64,000 nucleotides of DNA from Microbacterium sp. Clip185 (GTDB lineage Bacteria; Actinomycetota; Actinomycetes; Actinomycetales; Microbacteriaceae): NCBI RefSeq assembly GCF_028743715.1, contig NZ_CP117996.1, forward strand, positions 2,852,001 through 2,916,000. Reading direction: 5' to 3'. The position numbers and the translations under genes are program-made. Below, in pieces: positions 18,293-27,127 of this stretch. The first letter of the stretch is position 1. The number at the start of each line of letters is the position of its first letter. The notes beneath the pieces were generated by a model. The model ran no database searches, was not told the origin of the DNA, and worked only from the letters and a program-made list of their open reading frames with translations.

Positions 18293-18335
18293 GTTTTCGA
18301 AAACGTTTGACACCCTTTCGGGTGGTTGCCACACT
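18293..18335 (+). promoter_or_regulatory. LacI operator and promoter of the ABC transporter-GH3 operon
   Basis: GTTTTCGAAAAC (18293-18304) is a perfect 12-bp palindrome with a central CG. Two bases further on is TTGACA (18307-18312), and after a 17-bp spacer CACACT (18330-18335), a fair -35/-10 pair for the plus strand. The operator directly abuts the -35 box, a position that fits repression. The rest of the gap to 18455 is an untranslated leader of about 115 bases with nothing else clear. Confidence 0.65.
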
Positions 18336-18455
18336 GACACCGCTCGAACCCTTCGAGCCCCCGCACGACGCCACGTCGAGGCAGCGACGCCACGGATGCT
18401 CGTGCCCACAGCAGCACCTCGGGGTGCGACTCGATGAAGAGAAAAGGTGGATCAC

Positions 18456-19742
18456 ATGAGAACCAAGAAGTTGCTGGTCGGTGCTGCTGCGCTGGCCATG
18501 AGCGCCCTCGCGCTCGCCGGCTGTAGCGGCGGAGGAGATTCCGGCGACAGCGGCGGCGACGTCACGCTGACCTTCTGGCACAACTCGACCACGGGCGACG
18601 GCAAGCAGTACTGGGTCGACACGGCCGCCGCCTTCGAGAAGGCCAACCCCGGCGTCAAGATCGAGATCCAGTCGATCCAGAACGAGGAGATGGACGGCAA
18701 GCTCCAGACCGCCCTCAACTCCGGCGATGCGCCCGACATCTTCATGGCTCGCGGCGGCGGCAAGCTCGCCGATGTGGTCAAGGCGGGTCAGGCCATGGAC
18801 CTCACCGACGGCCTCTCGCAGGCGACGAAGGACGCGATGGGCGGCGCGCTCTCCGCCTTCGCGATCGACGGCAAGAACTACGGCGTTCCGACCGCCGTCC
18901 TGCCCTCAGGCATCTACTACGCGTCCGACCTCTTCACCCAGGCCGGCGTGACCGAGACCCCCACCACCATCGACGAGCTCGAGGCGGCCAACGAGAAGCT
19001 GCGCGCGGCCGGGATCGACCCAATCGCCGTCGGCGCGAAGGATGCGTGGCCCGCCGCGCACTGGTATTACAACTTCGCCCTGCGCGCCTGCTCGAAGGAC
19101 GCACTCGACAAGGCGGCCTCCGACCGCTCCTTCGACGACCCGTGCTGGCTGGAGGCGGGTGAGAACCTCGAGGCCTTCATCAAGACCAACCCCTTCAACG
19201 ACGGCTTCCTCACGACGACGGCGCAGCAAGGCGCCGGCTCCTCGGCCGGCCTGCTCGCCAACCACCAGGCCGCGATGGAGCTCATGGGCGCCTGGGACCC
19301 GGGTGTGATCGCCTCGCTGACTCCCAACGAGGAGCCGCTCGCGGACCTCAAGTGGTTCCCCTTCCCCGAGGTCTCGGGCGGCAAGGGTGAGGCCGGCGCC
19401 ATGATGGGCGGCGTCGACGGCTTCAGCTGCTGGGTCAACGCTCCCAAGCAGTGCGTCGACTTCCTGAACTTCATCGCTGAGAAGGAGAACCAGGAGGGCT
19501 ACGCGAAGGCGTTCCAGACCCTTCCGGCGTCCACCGAAGCGCAGAGCGTCGTGACCGACCCCGCTCTGGTCGACATCCTCAAGAGCTACAACGACGCCCC
19601 CTACGTGGTCGTCTGGCTCGACACCCTGTACGGCCAGAACGTGGGCAACGCGCTCAACGTCGCCGTCGTCGATCTGTTCGCGGGCAAGGGCACGCCGCAG
19701 GGCATCGTCGACGCCGTCAACGCCGCGGCCGCGAAGTCCTGA
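18456..19742 (+). CDS. sugar ABC transporter substrate-binding lipoprotein
   Basis: The 428-residue protein is the extracellular binding protein of a carbohydrate uptake (CUT1) transporter. It has a lipoprotein signal peptide, MRTKKLLVGAAALAMSALALAGC, with the lipidated Cys at residue 22 (lipobox LAGC), followed by a Ser/Gly-rich linker. The mature part matches SBP_bac_1: VTLTFWHNSTTGDGKQYW at the start and GDAPDIFMARGGGKLADVV in the first lobe. ATG 18456 is preferred over GTG 18447 because AAAGGTGG sits at the right distance. Xylo-oligosaccharides or a related glycan fragment are the likely ligand, from its place between the LacI regulator and the GH3 gene. Confidence 0.93.
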   Translation: MRTKKLLVGAAALAMSALALAGCSGGGDSGDSGGDVTLTFWHNSTTGDGKQYWVDTAAAFEKANPGVKIEIQSIQNEEMDGKLQTALNSGDAPDIFMARGGGKLADVVKAGQAMDLTDGLSQATKDAMGGALSAFAIDGKNYGVPTAVLPSGIYYASDLFTQAGVTETPTTIDELEAANEKLRAAGIDPIAVGAKDAWPAAHWYYNFALRACSKDALDKAASDRSFDDPCWLEAGENLEAFIKTNPFNDGFLTTTAQQGAGSSAGLLANHQAAMELMGAWDPGVIASLTPNEEPLADLKWFPFPEVSGGKGEAGAMMGGVDGFSCWVNAPKQCVDFLNFIAEKENQEGYAKAFQTLPASTEAQSVVTDPALVDILKSYNDAPYVVVWLDTLYGQNVGNALNVAVVDLFAGKGTPQGIVDAVNAAAAKS

Positions 19743-19749
19743 GAGGTCG

Positions 19750-20769
19750 ATGACGATGGCTTCCGTTCGCGAACACGCGAGTACCGTCGCTGACGCGGCG
19801 GACAGCCTTCCGCCGGTGGGCGGTGCCGCATCCGCGGCATCGTCCACCCGGCCCCGCCGCCGACGGGGCAGGTGGCGCCTGCGCGCCGAGCTGCTCCTGC
19901 TGCTCGGCCCCGCCCTGATCGTCTTCGTCTCGTTCGTGATCTTCCCGGTCGCGATGGCGGCGTTCTACGGCTTCTTCAGCTGGTCGGGCTACGGCGCCCC
20001 CACCGACTTCGTCGGCATCCGCAACTACGTCACGATCCTCACCGACCCGGCCTTCCACGAGGCCCTGGGGCACAACGGCTTCATCGTCGTGATGTCGCTC
20101 GTGATGCAGGGACCGCTCGCTCTGGGCCTCGCCCTGCTGCTCAACCGCAAGATGCGGTTCCAGTCCCTCATCCGCGTGCTCATCTTCGTGCCGTACGTCA
20201 TCTCCGAGGTCGTCGTCGGCCTCGGATGGGGCCTGCTGCTGCAGTCGAACGGCGCACTGAACGGGCTGCTCGAGAAGATCGGCCTGGGCGCTCTCGCGAA
20301 CGACTGGATCTCGAATCCCTCGCTCGCGATCTGGACCCTCATGGTCATCATCACGTGGAAGTACGTCGGCTTCGCCGTCATCCTCTTCCTCGCAGGCCTC
20401 CAGGGCATCCCGGAGGAGCTGTCGGAGGCGGCCGCGATCGACGGCGCGTCGTACTGGCAGATCCAGCGTCACATCGTGCTGCCGCTCATGGGACCGACGA
20501 TCCGCATCTGGGCCTTCCTCTCGGTGATCGGATCGCTCCAGCTGTTCGATCTCGTGTGGATCGTGTGGGGGCAGTACGTCGCCTCGACGGCGGGCACCTC
20601 CACCATGGCCACCTACATGGTCGCCAACGGCCGCAACGCCGGAAGCTACGGCTACGGCAGCGCGGTCGCGGTCGTCATGTTCCTCATCTCGCTGGCGGTC
20701 GCACTGCTCTACCAGCGCTTCGTCCTGCGCCGCGACACCGCCGGCGCCATTACGGGAGGTGCCCGATGA
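19750..20769 (+). CDS. sugar ABC transporter permease, MalF/UgpA-like
   Basis: This is the first inner-membrane subunit of the CUT1 transporter, 339 residues. A 40-residue basic, alanine-rich cytosolic start (ending RPRRRRGRWRLR) leads into six predicted spans. The ATPase-coupling EAA loop reads EELSEAAAIDGASYWQIQRH near residues 220-240. It starts 7 bp after the binding-protein stop, with AGAGG upstream, and overlaps the next permease gene by 4 bases (ATGA). No ATPase gene lies in the operon; as in many actinobacteria, a shared MsiK-type ATPase elsewhere probably powers it. Confidence 0.93.
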   Translation: MTMASVREHASTVADAADSLPPVGGAASAASSTRPRRRRGRWRLRAELLLLLGPALIVFVSFVIFPVAMAAFYGFFSWSGYGAPTDFVGIRNYVTILTDPAFHEALGHNGFIVVMSLVMQGPLALGLALLLNRKMRFQSLIRVLIFVPYVISEVVVGLGWGLLLQSNGALNGLLEKIGLGALANDWISNPSLAIWTLMVIITWKYVGFAVILFLAGLQGIPEELSEAAAIDGASYWQIQRHIVLPLMGPTIRIWAFLSVIGSLQLFDLVWIVWGQYVASTAGTSTMATYMVANGRNAGSYGYGSAVAVVMFLISLAVALLYQRFVLRRDTAGAITGGAR

Positions 20770-21659
20770 CCGCCACCGCAGCCGTCGTCACCCCGGGCCG
20801 GCGCACGCCGACCCGCCGACACTCGAGCGGGCTTCCCGGCCAGCGGAAGTCGTCCAACCTCGCCGTCTACTTCGTCGCCCTCGTCCTGGTCGCCCTGATG
20901 CTGGCGCCCGTCGCGTACATCATCTTCGGCGGGTTCCGCACGAACTCCGAGATCACCCTCGACCCGTCGGGCCTTCCGACGACGTGGAACTGGGAGAACT
21001 ACGTCAACGTGCTGGCCAGCGGCGTCTTCTGGCGCCAGGTCGGAAACTCGCTCATCGCCGCCGTCGCCACGACGCTGTTCGTGGTCGTCCTCGGGCTCAT
21101 GGCGGCCTTCGCCCTGGCGCGGTACAACTTCCGCGGACGCGGTGCGTTCTACGCGCTGTTCACCGCCGGACTCATGTTCCCGATGACCGTCGCGATCACA
21201 CCGCTCTACATCCTGGTGCGCGACCTCGGGCTCATGAACTCGCTCGCGGGCGTCATCGTGCCCCAGATCGCCTTCGGCCTCCCGATGACGATCATCATCC
21301 TCGTCCCCTTCCTCGCTGCGATCCCCCATGAGCTCCAGGAGGCCGCATCCATCGACGGATGCTCGCGCCTCGGCTTCTTCTGGCGCATGGTGGTGCCGCT
21401 CGCGGTGCCCGGCATCATCACGGTCGGCATCCTCGTCTTCGTCCAGAGTTGGAACTCCTACATGCTGCCGCTGTTCATCCTCAACAACGAGGCGTCCTTC
21501 ACACTGCCGCTGGGCACGCAGGCGTTCGCGTCGCAGTACTCCGTCGACACGGCCAAGGTGCTCGCGTTCACGTCGCTGTCGATGATCCCCGCGCTCGTGT
21601 TCTTCAGCCTCTTCGAGCGTCGGATCGTGGGCGGTCTGACCGGGGCGGTGAAGGGCTGA
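20766..21659 (+). CDS. sugar ABC transporter permease, MalG/UgpE-like
   Basis: The second permease subunit has 297 residues with six spans after a basic start. The EAA motif is ELQEAASIDGCSRLGFFWRM near residue 195, and PMTVAITPLYILVRDLGLMN and QSWNSYMLPLFIL are typical MalG-type stretches. Its start overlaps the stop of the previous gene (ATGA) and its stop overlaps the start of the GH3 gene (TGATG), so all four genes are translationally linked and the transporter and glycosidase are made together. Confidence 0.94.
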   Translation: MTATAAVVTPGRRTPTRRHSSGLPGQRKSSNLAVYFVALVLVALMLAPVAYIIFGGFRTNSEITLDPSGLPTTWNWENYVNVLASGVFWRQVGNSLIAAVATTLFVVVLGLMAAFALARYNFRGRGAFYALFTAGLMFPMTVAITPLYILVRDLGLMNSLAGVIVPQIAFGLPMTIIILVPFLAAIPHELQEAASIDGCSRLGFFWRMVVPLAVPGIITVGILVFVQSWNSYMLPLFILNNEASFTLPLGTQAFASQYSVDTAKVLAFTSLSMIPALVFFSLFERRIVGGLTGAVKG

Positions 21660-23959
21660 TGTCGCTCGAACAGGATGCGGCCGTGTCCGCCTCAGCCCCC
21701 AGCTCCCGCGTCGTCGACCTGCTCGGGCAGATGACCCTCGAGGAGAAGCTCGCTCAGCTCGTCGGGTTCTGGATCGACCAGGGCGACGAGGTCGTGGCGC
21801 CGATGGCGGGCGAGATGGCCGGCTCCACGCGCTACGCGGATGCGTCGGTGCACGGCATCGGACACCTCACCCGCGTCTACGGCACACGCCCGGTCGATCC
21901 TGTGGAGCGCGCCCAGTGGCTGTGGTCCGAACAGCGCCGACTGCGGGAGCAGACGCGGCTCGGCATCCCCGCGATCGTGCACGAGGAGTGTCTCACGGGC
22001 CTGGCCGCGTGGAAGGCGGCGACCTTCCCGACCCCGCTCGCCTGGGGCGCGGCGTTCGACCCTGAGCTCGTGGCCGAGGTCGGGGAGGCGATCGGTGACT
22101 CGATGCGCGAACTCGGCATCCACCAGGGTCTGGCCCCCGTGCTCGACGTCATCCGCGACCCGCGCTGGGGACGCGTCGACGAGTGCATCGGCGAAGACCC
22201 CTACCTCGTGGGAACCGTCGGCACCGCATACGTGCGGGGCCTGCAGGGTGCGGGTGTGCACGCCACCCTCAAGCACTTCGTCGGCTACTCGGGGTCACAG
22301 GCGGGCCGTAACCACGCACCCGTGCACGCCGGCCGGCGCGAGCTGCAGGACGTGTTCCTGCCGCCGTTCGAGATGGCCGTGCGCGACGGTGGCGCCCGGA
22401 GCGTCATGAACTCCTACGCCGACATCGACGGCGTCCCGGTGGCCGCATCCGGCGAACTGCTGACGGGGCTGCTCCGCGAGGAGTGGGGCTTCGACGGCGT
22501 CGTCGTCTCGGACTACTTCTCCGTCGCGTTCCTCGAGACGATGCACAAGATCGCCGCGGACCGCGGTGAGGCCGCCGCGCTCGCGCTGGCGGCGGGCATC
22601 GATGTGGAGCTTCCCACGGGCGACGCGTATGCGGAGCCCCTCGCCCAGCGGGTCCGCGAGGGCGCGGTGCCGATCACGGACATCGACCGGGCGGTGCTGC
22701 GCGTGCTCACCCAGAAGGAGGAGCTCGGCCTGCTCGATGCCACCTTCGAGGAGCCGGCACCCGCATCCGTCGATCTCGACACTCCTCGCCACCGCGCGCT
22801 CGCACGCCGCCTGGCAGACGAGTCGATCGTGCTGCTCTCCAACGACGGCGTCCTGCCGCTCGCAGAGCCCGCGCGCATCGCGCTGATCGGACCGAACGCG
22901 GATGCGGCCTCGGCACTGATGGGCTGCTACTCCTTCGTCAACCACGTGCTCGCGCACCATCCGGGTGTGCCGATGGGGTTCGAGATCCCGTCGCTGCGTG
23001 AGGCCCTGACGGCGCGCTACCCCGATGCGTGGTTCGACGTCGCCGAGGGGTGCGCCGTCGAGGGCGACGACCGCTCCGGCTTCACGGCCGCGATCGATGC
23101 CGCCCAGGGCGCCGAGGTGGCGATCGTCGCGGTCGGCGACCGGGCCGGGCTCTTCGGCCGGGGAACGGTCGGCGAAGGCAACGATGTGGAGTCGCTCGAG
23201 CTGCCCGGCGTGCAGCGCGAGCTGGTCGAGCGCATCGTCGCCACGGGCACGCCCGTCGTGCTCGTGGTGCTGTCGGGCCGCCCGTACGCGATCGACTGGG
23301 CCCTCGAGGGCGAGACGGCACCCGCCGCGGTGCTGCAGTCATTCTTCCCCGGCGAGGAGGGTGCCACTGCCTTGGCGGCCATCCTCGCCGGGGATTCGGT
23401 GCCGTCGGGCCGGCTGCCCGTCTCGCTGCCGCGGTCGGCGGGGGCGCAGCCGTACAGCTACCTGCATCCGCTGTTGGGTGCGGCGAACGAGATCACGAGC
23501 GCCGACAGCACCCCGGTGCGTCCGTTCGGCTTCGGCCTGTCCTACACACGGTTCACGCACCGCGACCTCGTCGTGGATGCGGATGCGAGCACCGCGGGCG
23601 GGTTCACGGCGCGTGTGGTGGTCGACAACGTGGGTGACCGTCCCGGCGTCGATGTGGTGCAGCTCTACACGCACGACCCCGTCGCCTCGGTGACCCGCCC
23701 GGTCGCGCAACTCGTCGGTTACGCCCGCGTCGAACTCGCCGCCGGTGAGCGGGCCACGGTGGAGTTCGCCGTCCCCGCCGCGCGGCTGGCGTTCTCCGAC
23801 CGCGGCTATCGCCGCGTGGTGGAGCCCGGCGCCCTGGAGGTCTGGGTCGGGCCGTCCTGCGACGAGCGCGAGACGGCCGCCGACACCGCTCTCGCGGGAG
23901 GGGTGCACGAGATCACGGCGCGCGACGAGCGACTCACCGTGGTGAGCGTCACCTCGTAG
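21659..23959 (+). CDS. glycoside hydrolase family 3 beta-xylosidase/beta-glucosidase
   Basis: The 766-residue protein has no signal peptide, so it acts on imported oligosaccharides. Domain order: GH3 N-terminal barrel (20-340) with RLGIPAIVHEECLTG, GLAPVLDVIRDPRWGRVDE, ATLKHFVGYSG and the catalytic nucleophile Asp in GVVVSDYFSV near residue 285; GH3 C-terminal alpha/beta domain (380-600) with ADESIVLLSNDGVLPL; and an FnIII-like domain at the end (about 650-735) with NVGDRPGVDVVQLYTHD. It is the last gene of the transporter operon. Beta-xylosidase is the likelier activity given the neighbouring xyl genes, but GH3 enzymes of this length can also be glucosidases. Confidence 0.92.
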   Translation: MSLEQDAAVSASAPSSRVVDLLGQMTLEEKLAQLVGFWIDQGDEVVAPMAGEMAGSTRYADASVHGIGHLTRVYGTRPVDPVERAQWLWSEQRRLREQTRLGIPAIVHEECLTGLAAWKAATFPTPLAWGAAFDPELVAEVGEAIGDSMRELGIHQGLAPVLDVIRDPRWGRVDECIGEDPYLVGTVGTAYVRGLQGAGVHATLKHFVGYSGSQAGRNHAPVHAGRRELQDVFLPPFEMAVRDGGARSVMNSYADIDGVPVAASGELLTGLLREEWGFDGVVVSDYFSVAFLETMHKIAADRGEAAALALAAGIDVELPTGDAYAEPLAQRVREGAVPITDIDRAVLRVLTQKEELGLLDATFEEPAPASVDLDTPRHRALARRLADESIVLLSNDGVLPLAEPARIALIGPNADAASALMGCYSFVNHVLAHHPGVPMGFEIPSLREALTARYPDAWFDVAEGCAVEGDDRSGFTAAIDAAQGAEVAIVAVGDRAGLFGRGTVGEGNDVESLELPGVQRELVERIVATGTPVVLVVLSGRPYAIDWALEGETAPAAVLQSFFPGEEGATALAAILAGDSVPSGRLPVSLPRSAGAQPYSYLHPLLGAANEITSADSTPVRPFGFGLSYTRFTHRDLVVDADASTAGGFTARVVVDNVGDRPGVDVVQLYTHDPVASVTRPVAQLVGYARVELAAGERATVEFAVPAARLAFSDRGYRRVVEPGALEVWVGPSCDERETAADTALAGGVHEITARDERLTVVSVTS

Positions 23960-23974
23960 GCGCCGAGCGAGACG

Positions 23975-24011
23975 GGCCGGCGCGCGCTGGGGGACAGATC
24001 GCGCGCCGGCC
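23975..24011 (+). terminator. hairpin terminator after the GH3 gene
   Basis: GGCCGGCGCGCG (23975-23986) and CGCGCGCCGGCC (24000-24011) form a perfect 12-bp stem with a 13-nt loop, beginning 16 bp after the GH3 stop. CTCTTC follows instead of a T-run. Confidence 0.75.
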
Positions 24012-24039
24012 TCTTCACGTCCTGCCGCGAGCCCGCCCC

Positions 24040-24072
24040 GGTCGTTGAGCGAGCGCAGCGAGACGAAACGCC
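24040..24072. repeat. candidate dispersed intergenic repeat
   Basis: The stretch reads GGTCGTTGAGCGAGCGCAGC followed by GAGACGAAACGCC. I recognise near-identical words from intergenic spaces of many actinobacterial genomes, where they occur in many copies; that is from memory, and only one copy is in this window. The rest of the 304-bp gap (23960-24263) holds the GH3 terminator and, from about 24120, GC-rich sequence leading to the aminotransferase; no gene is visible there. Confidence 0.45.
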
Positions 24073-24263
24073 GCGACCCGGCCCACACCCCGCATCCCGC
24101 CACACCTCTGCGCAACGGCCACAGAGAATCACTGGTGCATCCGCGGGAAAGTGGCGCATCTGCGCACCTGCAACGCGACTCGGGCAGGGAAAGCGGGGAC
24201 CGTCCGGCGGGTACAGTTTCGCCGAGGGCGGGAGTATCGTCGGGCGCAACGAAAGGCGCCGAC

Positions 24264-25664
24264 ATGACTGATGAGCCCGCACCGTCCTTCGATATCGCCG
24301 ACCTGCAGTCCAAGGCGCGCGACCACCTCTGGATGCACTTCGCCCGCCAGTCCACGATGGACGCGCCCGACGGGGTCCCCATCATCGTCCGCGGCGAGGG
24401 CCATCACATCTGGGATGCGGCAGGGCGCCGCTACATCGACGGACTCGCCGGGCTGTTCGTCGTCAACGCGGGGCACGGCCGACGCCGCCTGGCCCAGGCC
24501 GCAGCGCGCCAGGCCGAGCAGCTCGCCTTCTTCCCGATCTGGTCCTACGCGCATCCCGCCGCGATCGAGCTCGCCGACCGGCTGGCGCATCTCGCGCCGG
24601 GGGACCTCAACCACGTCTTCTTCTCCACAGGCGGCGGCGAGGCGGTCGAGACCGCGTTCAAGCTCGCAAAGAACTACTGGAAACTCGTCGGCAAGCCCGG
24701 CAAGCACAAGGTCATCTCCCGCGCCATCGCCTACCACGGCACCCCGCAGGGGGCGCTCGCGATCACGGGGCTTCCGGGCATGAAGCAGATGTTCGAGCCG
24801 CTCACGCCGGGCGGCTTCCGCGTGCCGAACACCAACTTCTACCGCGCCGCAGAGATGGGCTTCTCCGGAACCTCGGAAGAGGAGTTCGGGCGGTGGGCGG
24901 CGGATCGCATCGAGGAGATGATCCTGTTCGAGGGCCCCGACACCGTCGCCGCCGTCTTCCTCGAGCCGGTGCAGAACTCCGGCGGATGCTTCCCTCCCCC
25001 GCCCGGCTACTTCGCGAGGGTGCGGGAGATCTGCGACAGGCACGACGTTCTGCTGGTCAGCGACGAGGTCATCTGCGCCTTCGGACGCGTCGGGGAGTAC
25101 TTCGCCGCCGACGCCTTCGGGTACCAGCCCGACATGATCACCTTCGCGAAGGCGGTCACGAGCGGCTACTCGCCGCTGGGCGGCACGATCGTCAGCGACC
25201 GCATCTACGAGCCGTTCGCGACCGGGACGACGAGCTTCGCGCACGGCTACACCTTCGCGGGGCATCCGGTCTCGGCGGCGGTCGCCCTCGAGAACCTCGA
25301 CATCTTCGAGGAGGAGCAGCTCAACCTGCACGTTCGCGAGAACTCGCCGCTGTTCCGGGCCGCCCTCGAGCGGCTGACCGATCTGCCGATCGTGGGAGAC
25401 GTCCGCGGCGCCGGGTACTTCTTCGGCATCGAACTCGTCAAGGACAAGGCGACGAAGGAGACCTTCGACGACGCCGAGTCCGAGCGTCTGCTTCGGGGGT
25501 TCCTCTCCAAGGCCCTGTACGACGCCGGGCTCTACTGCCGCGCTGACGACCGCGGCGACCCCGTCATCCAGCTCGCCCCGCCGCTCACGATCGGACCGGC
25601 GGAGTTCGACGAGATCGAGCAGATCCTGCGCGGCGTGCTCACCGAGGCCTGGCAGCGTCTCTGA
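24264..25664 (+). CDS. class III PLP-dependent aminotransferase (omega-amino acid type)
   Basis: The 466-residue enzyme is a fold-type I, class III aminotransferase. Signatures: IWDAAGRRYIDGLAGLFVVNAGHG near the start, FFSTGGGEAVETAFKLAKNYW (phosphate cup), VFLEPVQNSGGCFPPPPGYF, LLVSDEVICAFGRVGEYF with the PLP-binding Asp, and MITFAKAVTSGYSPLGG with the Schiff-base Lys. These fit the beta-alanine:pyruvate or putrescine-type omega-transaminase group. The frame is open further upstream, but ATG 24264 has GAAAGG at the right spacing and starts the conserved region. It is monocistronic or cotranscribed with the hydrolase 36 bp downstream. Substrate unknown. Confidence 0.92.
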   Translation: MTDEPAPSFDIADLQSKARDHLWMHFARQSTMDAPDGVPIIVRGEGHHIWDAAGRRYIDGLAGLFVVNAGHGRRRLAQAAARQAEQLAFFPIWSYAHPAAIELADRLAHLAPGDLNHVFFSTGGGEAVETAFKLAKNYWKLVGKPGKHKVISRAIAYHGTPQGALAITGLPGMKQMFEPLTPGGFRVPNTNFYRAAEMGFSGTSEEEFGRWAADRIEEMILFEGPDTVAAVFLEPVQNSGGCFPPPPGYFARVREICDRHDVLLVSDEVICAFGRVGEYFAADAFGYQPDMITFAKAVTSGYSPLGGTIVSDRIYEPFATGTTSFAHGYTFAGHPVSAAVALENLDIFEEEQLNLHVRENSPLFRAALERLTDLPIVGDVRGAGYFFGIELVKDKATKETFDDAESERLLRGFLSKALYDAGLYCRADDRGDPVIQLAPPLTIGPAEFDEIEQILRGVLTEAWQRL

Positions 25665-25700
25665 CACACTGTCGGGCACAGAGACGATTCGGGGGGGATC

Positions 25701-26918
25701 ATGTCGCACTCCAGTGTCTTCGCCGCTCCGTTCGCGCGGTCGGCCGATCGTGACTTCATCGTGCGGTGCGTTCTCGGTCTCGCACCGTCCGGCGGCGCGG
25801 ACATCGGCGAGGTCCTCGCCGCCGTCGATGATGTGAAGCCGAAGGATGCGGGCGCGTGGCGGGCGGCGTGGCAGACGCTCGGCGAGCGCGTGGCGGGACA
25901 GGCGGAGGAAGCAGCAGCCGACGGGCGTTCCGACACGGCGCGCTGGGCGTCGCTGCGCGCGGCGAACTACCTCGCGGTCGCGGTGGATGCCGCATCCGCC
26001 GCCGACGACACGGACCGGGCCGCCTCGCTGTTCGCCGCGCATCGCGCCGCATGGGAGGCGTTCGCCGCGGACGCGGGCGTACGGATGAGCCGGATCGACG
26101 TGCCGCTCGAGGACGCGACGATGCCCGGCTACCTCTTCCACGCGGATGCGGCGGGCCCCCGCCCGACGATCGTCTTCGTCAACGGCAGCGACGGCTCGAT
26201 CAGCTCCCTGTGGGGCACCGGCGTCGCCGCAGCCCTGGCACGGGGCTTCCACGCGTACGTGTTCGACGGCCCCGGCCAGCAGTCGATGCTCTTCCAGCAG
26301 CACGTGCCGTTCCGCCCCGACTGGGAGAACGTGCTGGCCCCTGTCGTCGACGAGCTCGTGAGCCACCGCTACGTCGACGAGCGCCGCCTCGTCGTGTGGG
26401 GGATCAGCCAGGCGGGCTACTGGGTGCCGAGGGCGCTCTCCGGCGAGCACCGATTCGCCGCCGCCATCGTCGACCCCGGCGTCGTCGACGTGTCGACGTC
26501 GTGGACGGATCACCTGCCGGCATCGCTCGGCAAGCTCCTCGACGAGGGGAAGGATGCGCAGTTCGACCGCGACATGGCACTCGGGATGCGCTTCTCCCAC
26601 GATCTGTCGGCGACGTGGACCTTCCGCGCCCGGCCGGTGGGTGTCGGCGGGTACGCCGCGGTCATCCGCCGCATGCGGGAATTCGCGTTGACGCCGGTGC
26701 AGGCCGCCCGCATCGACACACCGCTGCTGATCACCTCTCCCGAGGGGGAGCAGTTCTGGCCGGGTCAGTCGGAGAGGCTCGCCGCCCTGACGCGGAAAGT
26801 CTCGCACCTGGTGCGCTTCACCGCCGCCGAAGGAGCCGACAGCCACTGCGAGCCGTTGGCGAGGACCCTCGTGCACGAGCGTGTGCTGGACTGGGTCAGC
26901 GCGACGATCCCGGGTTGA
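25701..26918 (+). CDS. alpha/beta hydrolase with N-terminal cap helices
   Basis: The 405-residue protein has a helical N-terminal part (1-125) and a C-terminal alpha/beta hydrolase domain. Seen motifs are TIVFVNGSDGS (oxyanion-hole strand), FDGPGQQSML, WGISQAGYW with the nucleophile Ser, and EGADSHCEPLAR with the catalytic His. The layout resembles the 2,6-dihydropseudooxynicotine hydrolase/prolyl-peptidase-like group, some members of which cleave carbon-carbon bonds in ketones. A run of seven G residues before ATG 25701 acts as the ribosome binding site. Its last 23 bp overlap a convergent small gene. Substrate unknown; the aminotransferase just upstream may belong to the same pathway. Confidence 0.85.
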   Translation: MSHSSVFAAPFARSADRDFIVRCVLGLAPSGGADIGEVLAAVDDVKPKDAGAWRAAWQTLGERVAGQAEEAAADGRSDTARWASLRAANYLAVAVDAASAADDTDRAASLFAAHRAAWEAFAADAGVRMSRIDVPLEDATMPGYLFHADAAGPRPTIVFVNGSDGSISSLWGTGVAAALARGFHAYVFDGPGQQSMLFQQHVPFRPDWENVLAPVVDELVSHRYVDERRLVVWGISQAGYWVPRALSGEHRFAAAIVDPGVVDVSTSWTDHLPASLGKLLDEGKDAQFDRDMALGMRFSHDLSATWTFRARPVGVGGYAAVIRRMREFALTPVQAARIDTPLLITSPEGEQFWPGQSERLAALTRKVSHLVRFTAAEGADSHCEPLARTLVHERVLDWVSATIPG

Positions 26919-27036
26919 GGGGCCCGTCCGTTCGCGGCAGCAACTCACCGTCCACGACGTCGATGCCGGGCACGCTGTCGAACAGGGCGCCGCCCTCGGG
27001 CGGCTCGGGTTGAGCGTTCTCGTCGCGGGGGCGCAT
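26896..27036 (-). CDS. 46-residue protein of unknown function
   Basis: This small gene starts at ATG 27036 with an almost ideal Shine-Dalgarno sequence, AGGAGGTGAG, five bases upstream, the best in this part of the window. The product (MRPRDENAQPEPPEGGALFD onward) is acidic and proline/glycine-rich, with no membrane span or cysteine, and may be disordered. Its end overlaps the end of the hydrolase gene on the other strand by 23 bp. No family is recognised; the ribosome binding site is the main evidence that it is translated. Confidence 0.6.
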   Translation of the reverse strand: MRPRDENAQPEPPEGGALFDSVPGIDVVDGELLPRTDGPLNPGSSR

Positions 27037-27127
27037 GGGCCTCACCTCCTGCGGAAGACAAGCCTGCCGCATCCGAGAGAGGAGCCCGGGCGCTCTTGAC
27101 AGCCCGCGCCCCGAACCGTAGAGCTTC

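Noticed and set aside
24129..26948. Open frame of 939 codons on the minus strand, opposite the aminotransferase and hydrolase
   Set aside because: No motif or signal is seen and it lies entirely antisense to two real genes with intact catalytic residues.
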